Positions 24,457 to 36,553 of a stretch of DNA of 64,000 nt are shown piece by piece (positions within the stretch are counted from its first letter, which is position 1; the number at the start of each line of letters is the position of its first letter). Source of the DNA: Hofstenia miamia (lineage: Eukaryota; Xenacoelomorpha; Acoela); NCBI GenBank assembly GCA_004352715.1, contig SCFE01000008.1, positions 697,802 through 761,801 on the forward strand, written 5' to 3'. The translations under genes and the position numbers were made by a program. The notes beneath the pieces are model-generated. The model was not told the DNA's origin. It made no database searches and saw only the letters and a list, made by a program, of their open reading frames with translations.

Positions 24457-25100
24457 CTACAGTAATTTGATCACTTTGATTTTCATGAATTGAGGTAGTT
24501 CCTTCAGAGTAATATGAATAGTTCCTAAAAAGTGAGGTTCACTTTCAACAAGGCAATGGATAATTGGGGACGAGTTGAAAAGATGTTGTACAATGTCACA
24601 ACTAGTTCCAAAAAATAGAATACCAAGTTCGACTACAATATCTTTCCTATTTAAAATTATCTGACTGTCCTTGCTAATGACCTTTGCATGTATCAACAGT
24701 CAATGTATATCCAATTGGCGATTCACTCCATAATTTCGCAGCTTGCTTGATTTGTCGGTTCGCCTTAAGTAGCCAAAAAATTGCTCATCTGGAACATAAA
24801 TTCTTAGCAATGATGAATGAAACAAGTTCCAGAATACTCTGAATGTTGCAAAAGCTTAAACTTATCTCGTTCAGTTCGATTGTCAAACTTGTTGGCATAT
24901 CGCAAAACCTTGAATTCATGCGCTGACATCCTGTGGTTTGGTTGGCTTGATGGAATGATTGACACCATCATTGTGAAAAACATCATTAGAGGATACTTCT
25001 TCAAATGCTTCAACCAAGCTTTCTGGTGTTCATTTAAATCATCATCAGAGCCTTCAACTTCACTTTCTGGGATCGTAGAGTTGGAACATTCATTTAGTAA
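24457..25100 (-). pseudogene. Possible host gene debris, unrecognised
   Basis: Minus-strand frames at 25013-24804 (69 codons, ending ...SGTCFIHHC) and 24696-24457 (79 codons, with a beta-rich stretch around GTIHITLKELPQF) read like protein but are linked by stops and frame changes. The second has a C2-like feel, though I cannot name a family. The upstream half is also present in the misplaced contig at 20402-20979. The frames could instead be exons of a real gene, but I saw no convincing splice pairs. Confidence 0.25.
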
Positions 25101-25449
25101 TTCTTACAAGTTTCTAGAAATGATACACGATGTGGTTTATTTATTTCAAAATATTCTTTCAATTATGACAATCTTTTATGAATATGCCATGAATTGTTTT
25201 CAAATGAGAGGAAAACTTTGTCTTCTAATGTAATATACATAGGAAGTCATTTTATGTTTTGTAAGATATGCAGGGAAATATTTGTATTTTGCACATTGCT
25301 AATATAGCAATAAATTTCTATCCTTAGCAATATTCAGTAAACAAGTTATCTAGAATAGTTCAATTGTCTAATAAACCCTATTAAATTTCATCAACAGCAA
25401 TTGATGGAAAATATATATCATACATTTGCTGCGATGTATAACTAAAATG

Positions 25450-27389
25450 AATATAGAAAACTGACCAACGTTGTTTTTTAGAAATGATTAATTTTTTCCA
25501 GAATTATTTGCTTAGAAGAAAGAAACTAAAAATATTTTTGGGAATAAAATTTAGATATTTACCTCTTGAAAGATTTTTATAAGTGATATGTATATGGATG
25601 AGTAGTAAAATCTAGCGTAGCTCATTGGAAAAGCTTCGTAAACATCAGATCTTTCAATGAAGAGCAATTTAGCAAGAAGGTGAAGGATTAGTATTTTTCT
25701 ACATTAGAAAAGGCAGTATAGCTTTAGCTTTTGGTATATAGCCATGTGCATTTCTAGAACTTCGGGTCCATTTGTAATTAGTCGATTAAATTTTGGTAGT
25801 ACTGATTAAAAGATGTGACGCTTAATATCAGTTGCCCATAAACGTTTGTAAAAACAAGAATTTTAATCTATAGATTATAGTCCAAATGATATCTAAATAA
25901 TGCGAATAAGATTTTTAAAATACTCATAGATTTTAATTTTATAATAATCCAGATTTTGTATAATTTAGATGACTCAATCAAAGTAACTCAGTTTTGCTTG
26001 AGTGTTGCGCAACTTTAGCACCTTTTTAGTTGCAATAAAAGTGAAAATTTCTTTTGGGGTTCAAGATAATTTTCGTTAGCATTAAGGGTTCTTATTTAAT
26101 TGTACTTGATATAATGCTCCTTGCAGAACAGTTTTTTAAATGAGATTGGTAAGATAAAAAATTGTTTCACAATTAGTGAAAACTTGAACTACATCAATTT
26201 AATAAGAAAATAATTGAAATGTAGTAGTTGCACAAATTCATATTCATTACATTCCTTAAACCTACATGTATTTTTGGATCGTACATTTCAAATTTTATAC
26301 TCGACATTATTTTCTTTGTTTAATTAGAAAATTAATTAAGATGCCATTCAGGTGGTTTATAAATATTTTTTTTGTGAGATCGTCGAATACATTGTTGCTT
26401 ATTGTAATAATATTCAAATCACTCTATATTGTTATTAAAAGAAATTTGGTGTAACTAACATCGCAAGCGCTTAGTATCATATTAATAGACATCTTATGTA
26501 TATTTTTAATGACTTGCCTGTGTTGTGTCTGTTGTGTGACACAACGTTTTGCTGTTGTGTGAAAAAACTCACACATAGGTAAGCCTGAATATCATTCTAG
26601 AATAGTATTGCCAGAGGTTGAAAATTAAACTCCATATCTGGAAAGGATGTTTCATTTACAGGACGACTATTGTAGAATAATCCATTATTTTTTAATACCA
26701 TATCCCTGCATACTAATTTTTTAAAATTTTTTATTCAATTCAGTTCATTCTTATTATATATCTTAGTGTAAGGAAACAGCACAAGCCATCACAATGCATC
26801 AAGAATTTTTTAATATTCGCAGAAAGGCCAAATTAGTTTTACAAAGGGATGTGATTTCTTCGAAAAATCAAGCATTGTATTAATACATCACATCATTTCT
26901 GCTAGACGTGACCATGACTTTCTTGACGTTATTGTCTTGTGGGTATTGACTTCCTGTAATGATTTTTGGAAATATTGAAAGAACTAATATAAAATGTGGT
27001 TGTGATCATTATTTAGTAGTTCACCTCACAGTTCTCAAATTTTCTATATATCTACTTGCAGGTTGTTGAAACTGTTAGGGTTTGCTTTTCAGATTTGGTA
27101 TTTAATTGAAAATATGCATGTTAAGATGAATTATCTACGTAAGGCCAACGTTAATTATTTCAATAATCCCCTCATAAAAACTGCTCCAAATTTATAATTC
27201 AGTTAAATACTAAAATTAAATAACTCCAAAGATAAACAAATTACAAATCTGCAACAAATGCAAAATATTTGAAACATTGCGAGAGAAACATTTCTCAACT
27301 TTCAAATAAACTAAATCAATCGACTTGATGCTCTACTATTACAAAGGCAATTTTAGTACTGGGAATATCATAAAAATCATTGTGCAAAA
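25450..27389. other. AT-rich DNA, no gene seen
   Basis: No coding signal beyond short frames. It contains the short repeat listed at 26513-26600. Confidence 0.5.
26513..26600. repeat. Short dispersed repeat with hairpins, copy 1
   Basis: Contains GTTGTGTGACACAAC (inverted repeat) and TGTGAAAAAACTCACACA (second hairpin), then AAGCCTGA. The same order appears at 46360-46475. The class of element is unknown. Confidence 0.55.
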
Positions 27390-27395
27390 TTTATT
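27390..27395 (-). promoter_or_regulatory. Polyadenylation signal AATAAA of peptide gene 1
   Basis: AATAAA on the minus strand, 20 bases downstream of the stop codon at 27416-27418, a suitable place for 3' end formation. Confidence 0.5.
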
Positions 27396-27415
27396 ATAAG
27401 CTTTTCAATATCATT

Positions 27416-28191
27416 CTAATAAATTTGAGCTCTGCATCTAAAATCGCGGAAGCTGCAGAAGAAACCAGGTGGACAGATGCAGTCGGTGTTGCAATTCTGA
27501 CGGTATGCGCTCACAATACAGTAGGGCTAAAAATAAATTGTTAGAAATATATTACTCCTAAATTTTTCATATAGTTAACTTCTATTTGGGACTCAAATAG
27601 TCTTCGGTTTCCTCATTATCAAGTTGGCAAACCTGTCTTGAATGTACAGAGTAATTTTTCAAATAGGTTCAGCAGAAATATAAAATGACATTGTAAGAAT
27701 TTCCCACAAAATACACGGATAGGTTTTTAAATCAATTACCTATTTCACTAAAAGTGAGATGTTTTCCAGTGAATATTATCTCAAAATTATCCTTGCTAAC
27801 ATTTGCCCTAATAGTTATCAATGAATGGCAAGCAACTATATAACTTCCACAAACCACCCCCATAATCTCTTAAGCCCTTTTATTTATGATAGATCTTTCC
27901 TGCGCTTAGTCTGAAAATTTAAGAGTTATTAGCAATTAGTATTTTAGAATGACGAAGCATTGTCTAAACTAGTAACTAGCTTATCAACTACAAGAATGAA
28001 AGTTATTTGCAAACCCGATAATCAACATATCCTGGATATGGGAAGGGATATGGATATGGGGGAGAATACCGTCCCCTTCCTCTGTGTCGTCTACCTCTAT
28101 GACGCCGACCTCTTCTTCTTCTTCCTGCCTCAGCAAAATCAATTAAAAGTATAATAGCAAATAAGATAACCAATAGTGTGTTGAACTTCAT
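27416..28191 (-). CDS. Secreted Arg-rich/Cys-rich peptide gene 1 (two exons)
   Basis: Predicted host gene for a small secreted peptide. Exon 1 (28191-28015, 59 codons) starts at the Met that aligns with the paralogue at 39500. It has a hydrophobic signal peptide of about 20 residues ending LLIDFAEA, then a 19-residue run of Arg/Gly/His (GRRRRGRRHRG), then a Pro/Tyr stretch (YSPPYPYPFPYPG). The intron is 27527-28014 (488 nt), with donor CGG/GTTTGC and acceptor ATTTTTAG/CCC, phase 0. Exon 2 (27526-27416, 36 codons plus stop) encodes six cysteines spaced C-x8-C-x3-C-x-C-x5-C-x6-C around a CPPG turn. A longer upstream frame to 28272 is not favoured because the paralogue lacks it. The layout would suit a host-defence or other extracellular peptide, but I recognise no named family. 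The splice model is my own reading. Confidence 0.7.
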
Positions 28192-28226
28192 TAAGCAACG
28201 AATAGTGAGTCCAGAATTTTGCCGAG

Positions 28227-28233
28227 ATTTATA
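28227..28233 (-). promoter_or_regulatory. TATA-like box of peptide gene 1
   Basis: GAGCATATAAAT on the minus strand, with TATAAAT starting about 42 bases upstream of the ATG. The paralogue has GAGCATATTAAT at the matching position (about 39535-39545), so the context is conserved although that box is weaker. Confidence 0.45.
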
Positions 28234-28439
28234 TGCTCTAATAAAAATATTTGTAAATACAGTCGAACACATTTACCAATATTTGTGCATTACAAACTGC
28301 AATGATGTATGGCTACCACGTTACAGACTTAGTTTGTATGTGAAGTTTCATTCTGCATTAGCAGACTTCTTTTACGTCAACAAGCAATTGATAACCAAGC
28401 AACTTTTACTCTAAGGAATATCGATGACATGCTTTAGAT

Positions 28440-30419
28440 ATAAATTTCAAAAAAATTGTTCAAAAATTACCAAGTTCATGTATCACAGGGAAATGATAAT
28501 TTGATTTTGTATCTATATACCTATTGAAAAAAAATCATTAAATAATCTCAATAACTTGATGATTTGCCTCTGTTTCATACAACTTTAACTGCTTTAATCT
28601 AGAAAAAATTGAATTAAAAGTAAAGCGACCAAATTTTGAGTAAAAATTTACTCTTATGCATACGCTGGTGTTTGGCAAAAAGCAATGAATGATATTTTGT
28701 ATTTATATGCTTTGAGAAACTTTAATTTGAGAATTGTATAGGTTTTTGTATTTATAAAAAATCAGCATGATTTTCTTATTTTAGTTATATAGTTGCTAAG
28801 AAATTTTGTGCGTATTATACTGGTATTATTTTTTGATCGGGTAGAGTCATCGATCAAAATGGAAAGGGTGGGGCCAAGTTATCAAATGAAGATGTTTAGA
28901 ATTAAATTCAAAAAATCTTTTGAAATCATTTGTCAATCAATCAATGGTATCAGCAACAATCTAAGGAATCGCAAAGTTAAATCTTCATTAAACCTTTAAC
29001 AACATCAAATGAGAATAATCAACTAAGCAATAAATAATCGATCTATATTACAATTATGGCACCTAGATCAGTCAAAACAGAAAAAAAATATAAATATAAG
29101 TTAATCAACTAAGGTGGGAAGTTATTTTCGATATTTTAATTTCTTACATTCCTAAATATAGTAGAAGTCATGAATTTCTTAGTACACTTGTTCATAATAA
29201 TATTTAATCTATCTAGTCATATTTACCAAATGATAAATTTATCTCCACTTTCCTCTAAATTTTATTTTAGTAATATATTCGCTCTTTTTCAAACGCTATC
29301 CTAGATAAGATCAATATGTTACTATGGTTACATGAATGCTTAAGTTGGACTAATAATAATTAAATAAAATGATTTTCTGTTTTTTAAATGTTAACTAAAA
29401 CATACGAAATATTTCCTGCTACGAAATATTTAGGTCGCGCGATGGCGTACGAAAATTGATTTCCCATGCTATCTTAATACATGGCATAAAAAATATTTTT
29501 AGCAATTGCTCTAAATTGGCCGGCATTTTTATGCCGTTACGAATTTTTTCTGCATCGTGAAGCAGCACGCATTTTACTGCTGCCTTTCTTCAAGGGAAAT
29601 GCTTGTTAGATTTCTCAGCAATTTGCATTTTATTTCTTGAGAATACATGGATGTTTGCATTAAAGTACATTATAAAAAAGCCAAAATATAATTCGAGAAT
29701 AGGATGATGTTATTTTTATAAAATCCCTTCTTCTACGAACATCAGGATTAAGCAGGTTTAAATCAAATCAGATTGAATTCTGGTGAAGGTAGGTGTGTCA
29801 GAGCTGAAGTGCATGTGAACTCATCAATAATGATATTACATAAGTATACAAACACGGAATTTACAGTTATTAATTTTGTATTAAAAATGAATTTCCTTAA
29901 ATTGTTTTAAATATTGAATTTACCATTGTCTTTATTATCATGAAGATCCTAATTTCAATCAATTGCTTTTCAAAAATATATAATTTTTTAACAAGATGAT
30001 TTCACCAGGTAAAAACTGATATTTTCTATAAATGCATTGGTTATTTTTATACTTGGGTGGTTTCAAATTTTATATTGCTTAGGTTTCATAAAATACAAAA
30101 ACCACAGATAGCGTAATATATGTAGGTAGATGTCACAGCACCTTAGAAACACTAAAGTAACAACTTCTACCTGAAATTTACTAACTTAGTTAACACTTTC
30201 TTTGTGTCCATACTAGAGTGAAAATTCTACTTTGTTTTGTAAATGTCATTATCATCAACGAAAAGTCTATAATACAATATCAATGAAATTTTCTGAAACT
30301 AGCTGGAGTCATTTTAGTATGAGCCATCAATGAAAAGTCATTTCATATTAGGTCAAGCAATGAATTATATTTTCAATAAGTAATGAAATGCCGAATATTA
30401 CTTAAAAGAGTCAAAGCAA
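28440..30419. other. AT-rich DNA, no gene seen
   Basis: No recognisable features. A 68-codon plus-strand frame at 28793-28999 has no known motif. Confidence 0.5.
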
Positions 30420-30515
30420 ATTTATTGCTTAAATGTATGTAAAAACTATAAACTAACACATGACAAAAATATTTACAAAACGAATTAAATATGCAATATT
30501 AATTAAAGGACAGTT

Positions 30516-33503
30516 TTAAAAGTAATTTGACCATGCGTTGAGTTTATTATCTATGCCCAATAAGGTTTGCCTACTTAATAGAAATTGTTTTATTTTTTTC
30601 TGGAAGTGCTTATAGTCTTTCTCAAATTTTATATCAATACTTAAATCATTCAAAGAGATTGAACATTTAAAAGAAAATGAATCTTGACGATTATTGATGC
30701 TAAAAAGTGTTTTATTTCTTTTATTGATTTTGATGTAATTATTAAGAAAACTTAATGAACTTAATTCATGAATAAATTTGTGAATCATACATAAAGATTG
30801 ATACTGAATAAAGTAACTCGGGGCCAAAATATTATATGATGATCTTAATTGCGTTATGGATTCATGTTTTTCAATATAATTAAGTGTTCTAAATGCTCAG
30901 TTAAACATTTTTGCTAATGATGAACGTTTTTGCGATGTGAGATTTTGAAAAAGAAATGCACAGTAATTAAATTGACTTAAGACAAATGAATGAATTAGTT
31001 CTACATGCGATGATTTTCCTACATGGCGCAAATGGTACAAATATTTTATTCCACATGCCATCTTTTTTAATTTGTGGGAGAAGAAATTATCGAAATTTAA
31101 GTCATTGTCTAATAATACACCTAGATAGTTTACACATTTACTTTGACTAATTTCGTTATCACAAACATTAATTTTAAAATTTTTAGTAAGCTTTTGTTGT
31201 TGTTTAGATGAAAAGATGATAAATTGAGTTTTGTCAGAATTGATTTTTAGTTTATTATGATTGAAATATGTTACGAGATTTTCAATATCTTTTGTCAAAT
31301 GTTTGGTTGCCTCAAAGGGATTTTTTGCTGTCCGTAATATACAAGTATCGTCTGCATATTGGTAAATAGTTCCATTTGTCAAGGATTTTGAAATGTCATT
31401 GACATAAAGTGCGAAAAGAATGGGTCCTAATACAGTTCCTTGTGTTACGCCTAGATTTGTAGTAGTATAGTTTGAGAAAATGTGATCAATTTTTACTCTT
31501 TGTCTGCGATTCTCTAAAAAACTCATAATGAAATTTATTGCATTGACACTAAAACCTTCTAGCCTTAATTTTTCTTCTAAAATATCGAAATTCATTGAAT
31601 TAAATGCTTTGCTTAAATCAAGTAAAGCAACCGCTGTAAACAAATTTTGATTTAAATTTTGTTTAATTTTTTCTGTGATTGATAAAATCGCATCAGATGT
31701 GCTGAATTTAGGTCGAAATCCAAATTGATTACTTGATAAAATTTGATTGTCATTGATAAATTTGTACATTTGTGCGGCTAGTAGTTTTTCAAATATTTTT
31801 GAGAAGGGGTGTGTTATACTAATTGGCCTGTAGTTCATGGGGTCTAGCGGGTCTCCTTTTTTATATAACGGTGAAATATCAGATTGTTTTAAAAGGGTAG
31901 GAAAGTCATTATTTAAAATACTTTGATTAAATGCCACAAGCAGGTATTCACCAAAAATATAAAAATATTTCTTAAGTATCCAATAGGGCACGTTACTGGA
32001 TCCACATGATTTATTATTATCTAGCTTATTTACTACATTTCTAAGCTCATAGTAGGAAATTAAGTTGAAATGAAACCGTTCCTTGCGTATATCAGGTTGT
32101 TGGGGTGAATTATTTCCAATTTTTCCGAATTTAAAATTGAATTTACCCATATTTTCAAAATTTCTGTTTAAAATGTTTGCGATATCCTTCTTATTCTTGT
32201 ACATCTTATTATCATGTTTGATTCCTTCAATGCTTATGTTTAGCCCCTTAGTTTTACCAATGCTTTTATTAAGAAAATTCCATTTTTGTATAGATTTCTT
32301 TAGGCGTTTGAAATAATTCTTTAACTTACATTCATAATTAAATTTGCAGATCTTTCTGATTAATTGCTTAGCGCCTTCATAATTAGTCCTATTAAGATTG
32401 ATGGGATCCGATTTCGCAAGTTCAAAGAGTTTATTTTTCTTAATTACCAGTTCCTTAATCAAGTCGGAATCACGGGGTTCGTTAATCACTGGCCTTAATT
32501 TAGTGCTAATTAACTTTGTTCGCAGCGGTGCTACTTTGTTTAACGCTTTGGTGATTTCACAAGTGATGAATTTTAACATACTATCGGCATCATTAAAAGT
32601 GTAGGTTATATCAAAGGATATGTTCTTCAAGAGGTGTATAAATTTTTGCTCATTAAAGTTGCTAAAATCCCTAGAATAAATAACTTTCCTATTTTTTGTC
32701 CTGAACTTATGGTTACTAACATAAACGCAAAGATTGTGATCACTAAATGATTCAAACATATATGTTTTATATTTATTACAACTATCGGATAGAAAATAGT
32801 CAATTAAATTAGAAAATCTAGTTGGGTTGGTTTTATTAATAGTTTGAAAAGCAAAAATATCACAAATATGATCAATTTTCTTTGATTCAACAGAATTTAA
32901 ATAATTAGAATTAAAGTCTCCAAGGACACTAATAAACTTATTTTCAAGAATTGCATATTCTATTTCTTCAATTTTGTGGTTACAAAATTCAGAAATATAA
33001 TTTTTATTTGGATTGTAGCAAATGTTTATGAGTTCGCTGTTGTAAGAATTTGAAAAAGATTTTAGTTCAATCCACATACTTTCGAAAATCTCATGTTTAA
33101 TTTCTAAATCATTTCTACGTTTTGATTTTAAGGATTTTGGAACAAGTATCATTAATCCCCCACCACGTTCAGATCGATTTTTGAAATGAATATCATAAGT
33201 ATTACAGTCTGGATTATATAAGAATGGTAAATTTTCACAATCTTTTAACCAAGTTTCAGTAAATACATATATAGCGCTCTTTCCAATTTTGCAGACCATT
33301 TGAATAAATTCATTGAGATTTGCACTAAGACTTCTACAATTTAGGTAAATAATTTTAAAATTTTTCCTAAAATTATTTAATACATCTTGTATTTTATTTT
33401 CGGAAATTGTTGGCCCTGGGTTACTTTCAATGTCTCCAGAAATAATTAGTCGAAATTTTAAGAACAATTTTAAATGATTACTTAATAAATTATAGAATTT
33501 CAT
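30516..33503 (-). pseudogene. CR1 ORF2: 2A-like peptide, APE endonuclease, reverse transcriptase
   Basis: It makes and inserts cDNA copies of the element. The first Met is at 33503. Residues 23-31 form a 2A-like GDIESNPGP. The endonuclease spans about residues 45-260 (LNCRSL, TETWL, SERGGGLMILVP, GDFNSN, SDHNL blocks in the right order). RT follows at about 480-760, with PLYKKGD, NYRPIS, NQFGFR, ALLDLSKAFNSMNF, GVTQGTVLGPILFALYVNDI and the intact catalytic YADD. After 868 codons a TGA at 30897-30899 interrupts the frame. The same frame continues open to 30516 for the last 127 codons. At this point the related LINE at 10.1 kb has TGG (FNW), so a single TGG to TGA change likely ended this copy. 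The linker (about 260-470) matches 18725-19366. Confidence 0.9.
33411..33437 (-). other. 2A-like ribosome-skipping motif GDIESNPGP
   Basis: The D-x-E-x-N-P-G-P consensus of 2A peptides is complete (residues 23-31 of ORF2). 2A-like sequences are established in some APE-type LINEs of invertebrates, where the ribosome skips the last Gly-Pro bond. Here the upstream product would be only 30 residues, hydrophobic and basic, which fits an N-terminal signal-like 2A rather than a linker between two large proteins. Confidence 0.8.
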
Positions 33504-33657
33504 AGCATAATAATTTGAATGTACCTTTGTAATTTTCGAAGGATGATAGCTGAATTTTTTAAGGGATTCATGTAGGGGTATAGCAAACTGCCCTTTAAAT
33601 ATTTAGTAACAATAATTATAATATAATAAAAACTGCACCTGAATAAGTTCATTGATC

Positions 33658-34440
33658 TTAGATGAGAGAGTTAGATTGAGCGATATGGCGATGTGGCGTA
33701 GGAAGAAGGTGATGGCAGGTACGTAAGTGATTTGATGCAACACTTGCATATGATATATTCTGATTACGAATTGATGAACGAGGTGTTGACAGGCGAAATG
33801 TTTTCGGTGAATTAGAGAAGAAGTTCCTTAAGTTACCAATGAAATGTGAAAGACCTTTGTAGGAGAGGTGGATACCATCGCGAGAAAGAAGAGAGGGATC
33901 AATAATGCGTGGAGAGAGTAGAAACTTTTCGAAGACTGGAATAACAGTGTAGCATTCTTTGATGTCAAAGTTCTTGGAGAGGTTTTCATCAGCACAGACA
34001 GGGGTGATTTCAAAGAAAAAGATTCGACTAGGAGTGAATTTTCTACGGACTTCAGATAATAGGTTTTGCAGATTTGACTTGAAATTCGAGATGTTGCCAT
34101 TCAAAGCGTCGATCAAGCCAGTATTTAAAATGACAGTATTGAAGTGTGTTTTTGGGTAAAGTGATACTTTTCGTGTGAGTTCAGTGGTGTTGCTTCCTGG
34201 GTAAGAGTGTATTGTTGTCAATTGATTGTGAAGAAGACGATGCTGCTTCCAATGATGAGGGTTGTACTTCCGGGTTTTACCTCTTTTACACGTGATTTAA
34301 ATTTTGTTTCTTGGGTGTTGGTTGCATCCTTGGGAATGAGTGATAAGTGAGTGGTGACAATTTTGAAAGGACGGATTCTGTAGTAGTAGTAGTTGGTGTT
34401 GAGTTTTCGGGTGTCTTTGCTTATGTTTGAACTTCGGGCA
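33658..34440 (-). pseudogene. CR1 ORF1, SGNH/GDSL esterase-like, frameshifted
   Basis: ORF1 esterases of CR1-like LINEs bind lipids or RNA and aid transposition. A block I nucleophile motif (TLIIGSSI) is readable at about 34240. The frame then shifts near 34215 into the 187-codon piece starting at 34221 (HSYPGSNTTEL, then LNTGLIDALN where the family often has a TGTND-type block, then SRDGIHLSYKGL with the catalytic Asp-His pair). It ends at 33658. The downstream gap to ORF2 is 154 bases. The block III Asn is replaced, so esterase activity is doubtful even apart from the frameshift. Confidence 0.7.
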
Positions 34441-34499
34441 GAGATTGAGTAGAGAACTTAATAAAGGTTGTTATATAGGAATTAAAAACAGTTACGAAA

Positions 34500-34880
34500 A
34501 CCCATCAGAATATTTGCTAAAATATGTCTGGACAAGTATATGCTTTATGATATTATAAACAGAGCATATAAAAGTCAAATTATGAAAAAAATATGGCGAA
34601 TTGAAAATGATGGCTCACATCCATTAAATAGTGATTTAAAATGTTCTAGAAGTAGTGCCACTCGATCTACCTACAATTTGATACATTGCAGAACTAAATT
34701 ATATCGAAATTCGTTTATCCGAATGGCATCCAGATTACTTAATGGTGCACTTTTAATTAACAACCCCACCTTCTTCAAACTCTTGTATGTTTTATTGTAA
34801 ACCATTTCCCCCTTTCCGTTTTACAATTACAGATTTGTATTTGTACAAGAAATAAAGCGTTATTTATTATTATTATTATT
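34500..34880 (+). pseudogene. LINE 3' end (different family) with (ATT)n tail
   Basis: A plus-strand frame at 34540-34800 reads like the last 86 codons of a LINE ORF2 (LKCSRSSATRSTYNLIHC, RTKLYRNSFIRMASRLLN). It is followed by AATAAAG and a tail of TTATT units at 34863-34880. The upstream part is missing, replaced by the CR1 copy on the other strand. Confidence 0.55.
34863..34880. repeat. (ATT)n microsatellite at 3' side of R4/Dong-like LINE
   Basis: Six ATT units, directly followed by the 3' end of the minus-strand LINE (CTTGCGTCTC on the plus strand). Confidence 0.9.
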
Positions 34881-34959
34881 CTTGCGTCTCACAGCTTCAT
34901 GCTGGTATCCCTCTCAGCTCGGGGAACTCACCAGTCCCCAGGGAGTCTGAGAGCTTTCT

Positions 34960-36547
34960 TCAGGACTTTAGCTGTTCCTAACAATGTTGCCTTCTGTGCT
35001 ACTGCTCCTCCCCACTTTGGTACTCCCAACTCCTCCAAGTATCTTTTATGCTTCTTACTCACTGCTCCTAGTGCTCCTACAACTACCGGGACTACTTAAA
35101 CTTTCTTTACCTTCCACAGCCTTTCTATTTCCTCTGCCAACTCTCTATACTTGTATATCTTCTCTTTCTCCTTGCTTTCTTCATTTCTATCCTTTGGTAC
35201 TGTTATGTCTATCACTGTTCCCAGTCTTTTCTCTTTGTCTACCACTACTATGTCTGGCCTTCGTGTTTCTATTACCTTGCTTGTCTGGATGTTGAAATGC
35301 CACAGTATCTTAACTTTCTCATTTTCTATGATGCCCTGTGGCTTGTGCTCATACCACTTGTCTCCTGCTTCTAACCCATGTTGCCTGCTCAAGCTCCAAT
35401 GTACCATTCGTCCTACCTTGTCATGCCTGAACTTATACTCATTCTGCGCCAACTTTTCAGACCCTGCTATCAGATGATCTCCTGTCTCTGCCTCTTTCTT
35501 ACATAGCCTACACTTATCACTTACTTCTACTCTTCTGTCTATATGCTTCTTCACCCAGTTTGTTCTTATTGCTTGCTCCTGTGCTGCCATTATCAGTGCT
35601 TCTGTTTCTCATTTTAGTCCTGCCTTCTTTAACCACTTGTTGCTTTCTTCTCGGTCACATTTTTCTGTGTTACTCAAGTATTCTCCATGCATCATCTTCT
35701 GCCTATACCTTGTTTGTCTCTCTGATTCCATCCTACTCTGGTATATCTTCTTTCCTTCACTCTCAGTTCTTATCTTCCTTAACTCCTTAGTGACCTCCAG
35801 TATTGACCCTCTAGGTTGTGCTTCTACATACTCCTTTAGCCCTAGTGCTTCTGCTTCTACAGTTTCCTCCACACTTAGCAGTCCTTTCCCTCCTTTATGC
35901 CTTGCCATGTACAACCTATCCACATCTCCATTTAGGTTGAAAGCCCTCTCTGCTGCTAGTACCTTCCTTGTCTCTCTGTCTAGCTCCCTAAGTTCATTCT
36001 TGTTCCATCTAACTATTCCTGCCGAATATCTCAACACTGGTATCGCCCATGTATTAATTGCTTTTATACTATTCTGCCCATTCAATGCTGACTTCTGTAG
36101 TACCTTCCTTACTCTCCTCTTGTATTCTTTCCTTAGCCTCATCTTCATTTCCTCGTGATCTGTTCTGTCTTTCTCTATCACACCTAAGTACTTGTACCCC
36201 TCTTTAACTTCCTCAATCTTATCCCCACTGCTTGTCCTCAAGCCATCCCCATCCACACACTTGCCTCTAGTCATTGTCACTGCTGCACACTTTCCTAATC
36301 CAAACTCCAACCCTGAATCTCTGCTTGCCTTCTCCAATGTCTCCACTTGCTTCTGCAACATCTTCCTTGAACTAGCGTACATCTTCAGGTCGTCCATGTA
36401 CCACAGGTGACTCACTGCTCTACCATTCTTCTCCATCTTATACCCTATGCCTGTCTCCTTTAACTTTTCTGTGATAGGTATTAAGCTAACTACAAACAGT
36501 AGTGGCGCTAAGCTGTCTCCCTGGAATATACCCCGTCTAAACCTCAA
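34960..36547 (-). pseudogene. R4/Dong-like ORF: reverse transcriptase and restriction-like endonuclease
   Basis: Reading begins at the gap edge inside RT: GIFQGDSLAPLLFVV, then the catalytic YMDDLKMYA (residues about 50-58), then the GYKYLGV block. A zinc-knuckle-like CRLCKKEAETGDHL follows, then the nuclease core with RRPDIVVVDKEK and VIDITVPKD (PD...D layout). The final Cys of the knuckle appears to be Ser. Two in-frame stops break it: TGA at 35609-35611, where a related copy at 47.3 kb has a Gly codon, and TAA at 35096-35098. The frame is otherwise open from 36547 to about 34960. Codon use is far less A/T-biased than the surroundings, as in many recently arrived elements. Confidence 0.85.
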
Positions 36548-36553
36548 CCTATG

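Larger units (their letters stand above)
30420..34450 (-). mobile_element. CR1-like LINE, nearly full length
   Basis: Non-LTR retrotransposon with an SGNH-esterase-like ORF1 and an ORF2 carrying a 2A-like motif, APE endonuclease and RT. The 3' end (about 30420) has GCAATAAATTTGC followed by a short tail, similar to the end at 10660. The 5' end is near 34450 but not sharply defined. Only a few lesions were seen: one frameshift in ORF1 and one stop in ORF2, so the insertion is young. No target duplication could be identified. Confidence 0.85.

Noticed and set aside
24817-25233. 138-codon plus-strand frame
   Set aside because: No motif; it is antisense to the possible gene debris, and its copy at 20.4 kb is an assembly duplicate.
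28003-28272. 89-codon version of peptide 1 starting at 28272
   Set aside because: The extra N-terminal 27 residues precede a perfect signal peptide, are absent from the paralogue, and overlap the TATA-like box.
34984-36410. Plus-strand Leu/Ser/Cys-rich frames opposite the R4/Dong-like LINE
   Set aside because: They are antisense shadows of the RT and endonuclease frame, with no domain of their own.
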